Shown here in pieces: positions 19,110 through 25,516 of a DNA stretch of 25,516 nt (position 1 is its first letter; each line of letters begins with the position of its first letter). The translations under genes were made by a program, and so were the position numbers. Origin of the DNA: Pelagophyceae sp. CCMP2097. Its lineage: Eukaryota; Sar; Pelagophyceae. Location of the stretch: positions 3,239 to 28,754 of the forward strand of contig MU657215.1 in the NCBI GenBank assembly GCA_026770575.1, given 5' to 3'. The notes under the pieces are model-generated. The model was given only the letters and a program-made list of their open reading frames with translations. It was not told the origin of the DNA and ran no database searches.

Positions 19110-22100
19110 TCATCCCAAGCATCCCACGTCGCGGATGCCCAAGCATCCCACGTCGCGGATGCCCACGTCGCTCGCGCGCGCGGGCGCTTCGGGCGCGGCG
19201 GCGACGGGCACCGTTGCGGCGCAGGGCGTGTTGATGCGTTTCTTGACTTCGGTGCGGATGCGCTGCTGCGCGATGACATCGTTTTTGTTTTTGAATTTGG
19301 TGCGGATGCGCTGCTGCGCGATGACATCGTTTTTGAATTTGGTTAGAAGATCAAAGACCTACGCGGCCAAGCGTCCGGGGGGCGGGGGGCGTTCCGGACG
19401 CCGCAACGCACGTCGTGCCAGCTCTTGTGGATCTCGATTTCTCGCATGCGCTCGCGGACGTCGGCGCCGGAGACGGGCGAGGCCGTGGTGGCGATGCGCA
19501 TGATTGAATGGGTCCGGTCGATGCGATACTGGAATACGCCCAGAGTGCAGAATTTCCACCAGTTTGCGACAGTCGAAGACATGGAGTGGAAGAGCACCTA
19601 AGGCGCCTTGGTCGAGCGCCGAGTCAGGCATCCGGAGGTTTTCAGAGGCGGTCGACCAAGGAGGGCTTAGGCCCTTTCTCACGTAAAAGGCCACCGCGCG
19701 CTCGAGGGAGGCGATTCGGGACTCGTAGAGGCGCATGGACATGGTTTGAGACTCAACGAGCGAGTAGCCGCGCATCTTTGGCGGCGCCGTCCTCCGAACC
19801 TTCTCCCCAAAGTACGCTTCATCCGACGGCCTGACATCCGCCTTTGTAGACACGTTGGCGCACTGCAGCGAGGCGAGGATGGCGGCGTCTCCTTGAGTGG
19901 AAGCGTGGAAGAACTCCTCAAAGTCTAAAGTCCCGTCGTCGTCGGCGTCTGTGGCTTTGAAGAGTTTCGAGGCCTGTTCGTTGGAATAGTCGCCCCCGGC
20001 CGCTCGCAGCGCGGCCGCGAACTCGGCCTCGTCTAAAGTCCCGCCGCCATCGGTATCAATAGCGTCGAACACGGCCCGAAGCTCCGCGCGGCGCTTCAAA
20101 ACAGGGTCTTCGGTTTTGTTGAACTGCATCAGGTTCTCCAAGACCGTCCGGCCTTCGTCGCCCGGCGAAGTCGCCGCCTCGCGCGCGCGCAGGGACATGT
20201 ATTCTCCTAATAAAGCGCCGACGGACATTTGAGGGAGGTCCTCGCCGGGGCCAAGCTCGCCTCGAGCCACCAGCTCCTCGCTGAGCAGCTGCTCGCAGAG
20301 GTACTTTGGCCGGGCGCCGGGCAGGAAGACGGCGTGCTTCGTCAGAGGGAGCTTGCTCGGGTTGTGGCCGATGGTGAGAGACTCGCACGTGACTCCAAGG
20401 GACTGGATCGAAGACGCCTGGTTCGTCCCGAGGCAAGCCGCCGCCTCGGCCGACGCTAAAGCGGAGAGGCGGCCGTCGGGCCGGCCCACTGCGAGGAGCG
20501 TGCCGCGCGCGACGCGGTGCGTGAAGCGATGCACGAGGTGGTCCGCCGGGTTGCCACTTGCCACGCTCAAACCGGAACAAGCATAAGAACAGGCGAAGCA
20601 TTTCGACAGGAACGCTTCCGCGGACTGCGCGACCCAAGGGACGTCGCCAATGACGACTGTCCGACCGCCCATTCTATGCCAAACGTTGCGGCCGTCGCGG
20701 ACGCGTATCCCAGCAGTTACAACTTCCGCAAGCCAGACGTAGAGGATGGCGTCGAAAAAACGCGTCAAGTAGGAATGCCACACAGCGTTGCCGCCGCCGC
20801 AGAGCGAAGTCACGAGCGTCACGATTGGCCTACGTCTCACTTTTACACCTGTGGCCACCCTCTCTCAAAGGCCCTCCTGGAGGCCGCGACCAGGCAGAGG
20901 TGCAAGATGGCCACGTTTGCCGAGCTTGCCACTGTTGCCACGTTTGCCGAGAGCCGAGGTTGGGCTCCCGATGGTTATCCAAATTTTCTCGGACGCGTTC
21001 CATTTTCTCGGACGCGGCCCTCACCAGCCGCTCGTCACGCTCGCGATGATGTACCCGGCGACGATCGCCCACGCCTTTGGCACCTCGAGGACGTGCCGCG
21101 CCCAGTCCACGCCACGCGCGCGCAGCTCCAACGCCGTCGGAGAATCCGGGAGCACCTAGGGCATCGCGCCCCTCGAGGAAGCGCATACGTTGCTCCCCTT
21201 GGCCACTCCCTGCCCCCCGTCCTTCGACGGGTCGTCTTTTGCGTGGCCCTCCTTCGACGGGTCGTCCCGCGCGCGGGGGACGCACCTCGCCGGTCCGCGA
21301 GACGCCGACGATGCCCTCGAGCGCTCCAATGGCGTTGACGTTGCAGCGCCCGAATTCGCTCAGCGCCGCGTCGGATATCGAAGGCGACGCGCCCGCCGCC
21401 TTTCGCAGAGCCGGCGAAGGCAGGACGACGGAGATGGCGTGGATGAGGATCTGGGTTAAAAGCTGGTGCGTAGCCGCGACGGACACCGTGCACGGCTCCG
21501 CGGGGCGAATGCCCACGCCCGTCGAGAAGACCTAAACAGGCAGCGTGACGGGTCGGCGCGTACGAGAGTGGAGTCTCTCCCGGTCGTGAGCGTCATCAGT
21601 CTGGCGTCGTTCCGCGGTTCGACGCGGGGTCTTTTACTCGGGCCTCGGCAATGCCGCCTCCGAGCTTTCTCAGTTGCTTGCCGACCTGCGTGTCCCACTC
21701 GCCCGAAACCAAGAAGATGGACCGCGTCGAGGACTGTAAAAGATTCGAGACGGCGAGCGGGGAAAACGTTCCGCCCGAGTGCGAGACGATGACCACGATG
21801 GTCTCGCGCAGGTCCCACGCCCCCTCGCTGAAACAATGCCCAGTCTGCGGCGCCGCAAAGTCTTGACCGAAGAGGCCGAGGATCTTGTTCGCAGATACAG
21901 TTTTGACGTTCAACGCCGTCAGGCACATTTGCAGGTCCGAAGAAAACTGTTCACCCAGCCACAACGAAACCTCGCAGCCCGTGACCAAAACGTCGACGGC
22001 GTGCGCACCCAGGTCGCCACGCGACCGCCGTAAAAGGCGGTCTTTCAACTTCCGCCCAAAGTGCCACGCCGCGAATCTATTCATCGAGACGCCGCCGTTC

Positions 22101-24130
22101 CAATCTTCTTGAATGGCGTGAAGCACGCGCGGGATGTCGGATATGTCCGTCCCGACGGGGTCGTCCGAATCCGGCGGCAGGGGGAGAATCAAAGGGTTGT
22201 CGTCCAGCGGTAAGAGCCTTTTGGCCATGGCCGGCTGCTTGGACGCCTCCGCGTGCAGCGTCAGCGTGCATTTGCCGCCGGCGAACCCGACGGAAGTCAA
22301 AGCGCGGTTCTCGCGCGACCACGACGGGCGGCCGAGAGTCGACCAGTCGACGAGGCAGACCTACCACGTCATGTCATAAAAATCACACCACGTCCAGTCC
22401 CCAAGGACCTTCTCCTGGCCTCGTCATAGGCAATAGGGCTCCCTTTCGACCCCGACGCACCTCGCCGCCGAGGTCGTCGAGGTCGACTCGGACTGCGCCG
22501 TCACCGTAGCGGTCGCCGTCCGCCGAGACGTGGGGGTCGTCCGTGGCGACGTACTTTGCCGCCGGAACTACTTGCCCGCGCGCGGCCGTGGCCGCCGGCT
22601 TGTCGACTCCCATGGCGGCCTTGACTGCGGCCTGCTCGCTCGCGTAGAGCGCGAGTCCCAGTTTCGGGTACACTGCCACGGACATCGTCTGGCCTCGCGC
22701 GGCGAGGACGACCTGCCTCCGCGCGTCGAGCGTGCAGCTGACCATGAGCCCGAAGGAGCCCTTTGCGTGCTTGAGGAATAACCGGGTCGACCAGAGAAGG
22801 TCGTTGTCGAAGAAGGCATCTACGGCTGCGACGCACATCGCCCCCAAGTCTTCGGAACCGCCCTCGACGTCCTCGACGCGCGCGCCCGGGGTTGACGGGA
22901 AGAGGTCAAAGTCTTGCAAACGCTTGCGGGCCTCTTCTGCGACCCGACGGCGGTTCTCGGGCGAACCCACGTCCTGCACGCGCCGACTCCCGCAGCTTTT
23001 CGCCACGTGCGAAAAGGCGGCGTCGAAGACTTTTCCAATCTCGGCAAAGTTTGGGGGCACGTGATAGTCGAGCGTCTGCCTCGCCGGGCCGAAGAGGAAG
23101 CCGAACCTTGCGGAGAGCGCCCAGCAGCTCTGGGCCCTGTGCAGATCTAAGAGCCCTGCCACGGCGCAAGAGTCCACGGCCGAGGGCATCTCGCACCCCG
23201 TGGCGCGGATGAGCCACTGCTGGACCAGGGCGAGGTCGTACGTTCGAGCGCCGACTTGGAAGAAATCTAAATCACCGTTGTGGCAAATAAACACTTCGAA
23301 TCGCCTCGCCACCGCATTTAATGAGACCACACCCTCGTCAAACCCGTCGTAGCAATCCAGCTTCTGCGCGGGCGACCATTGGTGCGGGTGCGTGCCGTCG
23401 AACGTGGCCTTTGACGTGGTGGCGAATCTGGTATGCCCCGCGTAGAACTTGACGCCCGGGAGTGGCGTTGCATACGCTTCGTCTTTCTCCAGCTTCCGGC
23501 GGACCAACTTCGAAAGGTCGGTTCTCTTCGCGTTGACGACGCGCGACCGCAGGCCCTGGACGTCTCCTTTGGAGTCGACGAAAGTCACCACACCTCCGCT
23601 CTGCGCGCCTCGCACCATGGTGATAGCGACCATCTTCTCAAGAACGTCAAGAGCAGAGGTCCGCGCTGATGCCGTCGACTGCCAGCAGGCGTCCAAGAGG
23701 ATCATGCCAAAGTTGCCGCAGCCGAAAAAGGCGGCATCGGAAAGGCGCTCCTCGGCGCGCGAGATTCCCATCAAGTCCGAGGCCACGGCCTCGACGGCCG
23801 TCAAACACGCCGCATAAGCGCAGCCGTCCAGCCGGCCGCCGGCGACGCGTTGGCGCATCGCATAGATTGCCGCGCAGACGACGACCGAGGCCAGCCACCC
23901 CGCGTGCGCGACAATAGACCTAGTCACGCTTCGGGGTGCACCACGCTTTGGTGCACGCACCTGGCATAGCCTTGAAGCCCCGGCAGGCGCACGCTGCGTT
24001 TGAAGCAGGCCGCCCAGGCGTTGCCTGTCGTGGAGTGGCCCAGCGCGGCGGCGGCGGCGAGGTGCGCGGCCTCGTGGAATGCGCCGCAGGCGACGTACGA
24101 GAACGCGAAGCAGACAACCGAGTCGAGCAT
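19110..24130 (-). CDS. GlmS-like glutaminase/SIS protein fused to M50-like membrane segment and EF-hands
   Basis: Exons 24130-23961, 23919-22461, 22360-21638, 21531-21286, 21155-21025, 20829-19683, 19597-19412 and 19358-19110 give 1436 aa in one frame. Residues 1-110 are membrane-like, with HEAAH (His19, Glu20, His23) and HAGW (62-65), a layout recalling M50 site-2 proteases. The class II glutaminase domain starts at Cys124 (CGNFG, compare the N-terminal CGIFG of glucosamine-6-phosphate synthase) and continues with GHTRFAT (218-224), HPHQWS (234-239) and HNGD (270-273). A SIS-like phosphosugar domain has SHSGGT (736-741). A hydrophobic stretch near 890-950 follows, then EF-hand loops at 1168-1179 and 1204-1215. 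The last part has WWKFCTLGVFQYRIDRTHS and a repeat-expanded tail. A likely activity is glutamine hydrolysis coupled to amino-sugar formation and controlled by calcium; this is inferred. The sequence is too divergent in the SIS half to claim true GlmS. Confidence 0.9.
19114..19161 (-). repeat. 24-bp tandem duplication at the extreme C-terminus of the GlmS-like gene
   Basis: Two identical 24-bp units (19114-19137 and 19138-19161) encode the 8-residue repeat GIRDVGCL immediately before the stop codon at 19110-19112. Together with the 48-bp repeat this makes most of the final exon duplicated sequence. Confidence 0.85.
19251..19338 (-). repeat. 48-bp tandem duplication in the last exon of the GlmS-like gene
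   Basis: Copy 1 spans 19251-19298 and copy 2 starts at 19299. They are nearly identical over about 40 bp (GGTGCGGATGCGCTGCTGCG and onward). On the minus strand each copy encodes a 16-residue unit containing NDVIAQQRIRT, so the duplication is in frame and extends a basic, helical-looking tail. Confidence 0.9.
21221..21266. repeat. Direct repeat within intron 4 of the GlmS-like gene
   Basis: CCTTCGACGGGTCGTC occurs at 21221 and again at 21251, a 30-bp period. The neighbouring intron 5 has similar short duplications: ATTTTCTCGGACGCG at 20983 and 21002, and CCACGTTTGCCGAG at about 20909 and 20938. Confidence 0.75.
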
Positions 24131-24352
24131 GCTGCCACGCGCTGGCGTCGAGCGAGAACCGCGCGCGCGTCAGATCTGCTTGCGAGCTCCGCGTCCTGCT
24201 GCCACTTGAATTTAACTTGAGTGGAAAAGTGGAAGTTCTCTTGCGAACTTCTTGTCTCTCGTTGCGTAAATGTTTGAAATTCGCCAAGTATGACTTGATA
24301 CACCAACAACGGAAATTTGACCGATAATTTGCTTTTTTGATGATTTTTTGAA

Positions 24353-24411
24353 GACCCGAAGAGTCCTTGCCGTTTAATCGACGTCAGTTTACGGCAAGGG
24401 CCCTTCGGGTC
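24353..24411. repeat. Strong hairpin, 21-bp stem
   Basis: Positions 24353-24373 pair with 24391-24411 over 21 positions with only two departures from Watson-Crick pairing, one of them a G-U pair in one transcript orientation. The loop is 17 nt. The hairpin lies about 220 bp upstream of the GlmS-like start and just outside the inverted-repeat element to its right. It could be a small-RNA precursor, a terminator-like structure or an arm of a second fold-back element. No poly-T tract follows directly, so a simple terminator is not favoured. Confidence 0.65.
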
Positions 24412-24423
24412 CTTTGATTGGAG

Positions 24424-25025
24424 GATTACCAGCTAGGCTGTAAATTACCCGGTTACTGATTACTCCGAGGTAAAGAAATCCGAGGTAATTGCGTTACTCC
24501 GCAGGCCAAAAATCCAGTGCGCTGCGGTCCGTATTACTCGTCAAGTGCGAAACGACTTTGCTTCTCCCCAACTTTTGAACGACTGGCTGTGAATTGTACT
24601 CGACTTTGGCTAAAACGATTCAAAAATGTGGTCGACGGTCCCTTGGAAGCCGACGCCATGTCGGACATCGCTGTCGTGCCTCCCAAGGGCCGTTGGTTCG
24701 ACATCCTCCATGCGCCGGAAGGCTTCAACGCCGACGCCGAAGACTTGTGGCGCGTGGTACATACAGAAGGTCGACATGATCGCCGACATCCGCGCCGACC
24801 ACCAAAAAAAACTTCAAATGCTCGGTCGAGTGGCGTGCTGGGCTCCTAGTCGCCCAGAGGGCACGTAGAGAGCCCTCTTACGCCCTAAAGGAGATTTGTT
24901 TTGGAGCAGTAACCATTTTTGGCGATATTACTGCATATTGCTGCCATGCCCAGTAATACCGAGTAATTACGTTACTTCCCGGTAAAACCCCGGGTAACTA
25001 ACAGCCTAGATTACAAGGGTAATCG
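24424..25025. mobile_element. Candidate non-autonomous DNA transposon (MITE-like) with imperfect terminal inverted repeats
   Basis: The left arm 24433-24452 matches the reverse complement of 24990-25009 at 18 of 20 positions. The outer GATTACC (24424) matches GGGTAATC (25018-25025), and the inner GCCAAAAAT (24505-24513) matches ATTTTTGGC (24915-24923). Several gaps separate these blocks, so the arms are about 80-110 bp and degenerate. Both arms are rich in GTAAT/GTTAC motifs and are more AT-rich than the host genes. No transposase is present. Exact ends and any target-site duplication could not be fixed. Confidence 0.55.
24517..24868 (+). pseudogene. Possible captured gene fragment inside the inverted-repeat element
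   Basis: The frame from 24517 (or ATG 24658) encodes plausible globular protein up to about 24760, including MSDIAVVPPKGRWFDIL and FNADAEDLW. From about 24765 the protein-like reading moves to another frame (KVDMIADIRADHQKKLQMLG), which ends at TAG 24866-24868. This suggests one coding stretch broken by a frameshift, or an unrecognised splice starting at GTACAT near 24758. The interior is richer in GC than the arms, as expected of host sequence picked up by an element. The family is not recognised. Confidence 0.3.
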
Positions 25026-25032
25026 GCGATGA

Positions 25033-25516
25033 AACCAGTCTCAAGTGGCGCAAAGTTTTGGCTCTCGGAGGCCGCCCGCGGGCGTGGGCGTGGTCGCTAT
25101 GGGCTTCCCTACCCCCCCGGGTGTCCGTGAAATGATCAGCCGCGTGGAGGGCGCCTTGCAAGGGTGCGAACAAGCGCTTCCCCCCAATATAATGGACTCG
25201 ATAAAATCTTTATTTGCCTTCTTACCTTGATTTTGACTTGATTTTGCCTCCTCTATCGGAAAGGTTCGGGCCCGGCTGTCAATTGCAGGACCGCAGGGAT
25301 CGAAATTCTGGCTATGTGACGGGGTGGGTCCGTACGTACTGGGGTGGTATATGACCGGTTCCGTACGAGTGCCGCGAGTGGGGCTTCAGACGAGCCAAAA
25401 AAAACGTCTGGATTTTGAGTTTGAGCGTTTTTAACAGAAGATTTTTGTGGGACCGGGCATCGTGGGACTCAGCGCGGCGTCCTCTATCACCCCCAACAGG
25501 AGCAAAACAGCCTCCG
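25033..25516. other. Right end, no gene seen
   Basis: AT content is higher than in the gene-bearing part. A 61-codon plus frame at 25045-25230 has no domain or codon pattern to support it. Short palindromic pieces such as GTACGTAC (near 25332) are present, but no larger repeat, RNA gene or coding exon is evident before the window ends. Confidence 0.4.

Noticed and set aside
18656..19327. 223-codon minus-strand frame overlapping the last exon of the GlmS-like gene
   Set aside because: Its repeats (WASATWDA, SSRSSASAP) are out-of-frame readings of the tandem duplications in the true exon 8, which is in frame after splicing.
24353..24411. Rho-independent terminator
   Set aside because: The context is eukaryotic and no T-run follows the stem; the loop is also long for that role.
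24517..24849. Intact 110-codon plus-strand gene
   Set aside because: The protein-like reading leaves this frame near 24765, so an intact single-exon gene is unlikely; it is kept only as a possible fragment.
25045..25230. 61-codon plus-strand frame
   Set aside because: It has no homologue that I recognise, no splice context and lies in AT-rich repeat-flanking DNA.

Overview
The window reads as nuclear DNA of a GC-rich, gene-dense microbial eukaryote. Genes have short introns (41 to 195 bp), UTRs are compact, and neighbours are divergent or convergent. The mix of an Atm1-type mitochondrial ABC transporter, an SLC33A1-type acetyl-CoA transporter, a GlmS-like multidomain protein with EF-hands and a protist-type sulfotransferase suggests a stramenopile alga, perhaps pelagophyte-like. 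The organism is an inference from content and style; no marker gene settles it.

Layout. Positions 1-998 are non-coding and hold a 158-bp fold-back repeat. A giant intronless gene (999-9443, minus, 2814 codons) follows; it has an IQ motif, Ala/Pro-rich linkers and several degenerate copies of one module. A small uncharacterised gene (9613-10002, minus) lies upstream of it. Next are an Atm1/ABCB7 half-transporter (10308-12642, minus, 4 exons), an unresolved stretch (12643-13482), a sulfotransferase-like gene (13483-14662, minus, introns only partly resolved), an SLC33A1-like gene (14746-16581, plus, 6 exons) and a Gfo/Idh/MocA dehydrogenase resembling inositol 2-dehydrogenase (16779-18353, plus, 7 exons). 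After a featureless gap comes an 8-exon gene (19110-24130, minus, 1436 aa). It encodes a membrane HEAAH (M50-like) segment, a GlmS-type glutaminase domain, a SIS-like domain, two EF-hands and an uncharacterised C-terminal domain. The right end (about 24230-25516) is much more AT-rich and carries a hairpin and a roughly 600-bp element with imperfect terminal inverted repeats.

I assembled four spliced genes by hand (Atm1, SLC33A1, dehydrogenase, GlmS-like). Each gives one continuous frame across every exon, so their models are strong. Of 21 introns in these genes, 11 start GTGCGT and 18 end TAG. A possible common theme of SLC33A1, the sulfotransferase and the GlmS-like protein is amino-sugar or glycan modification (acetylation, sulfation, amino-sugar supply). 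That is an inference from neighbourhood only, and eukaryotic gene neighbours need not be functionally linked.

The most notable object is the GlmS-like fusion. Its predicted catalytic cysteine (Cys124) is internal, directly behind a membrane segment with a metalloprotease-type HEAAH motif. Family knowledge says this glutaminase needs an N-terminal cysteine, so processing at that point would be required.
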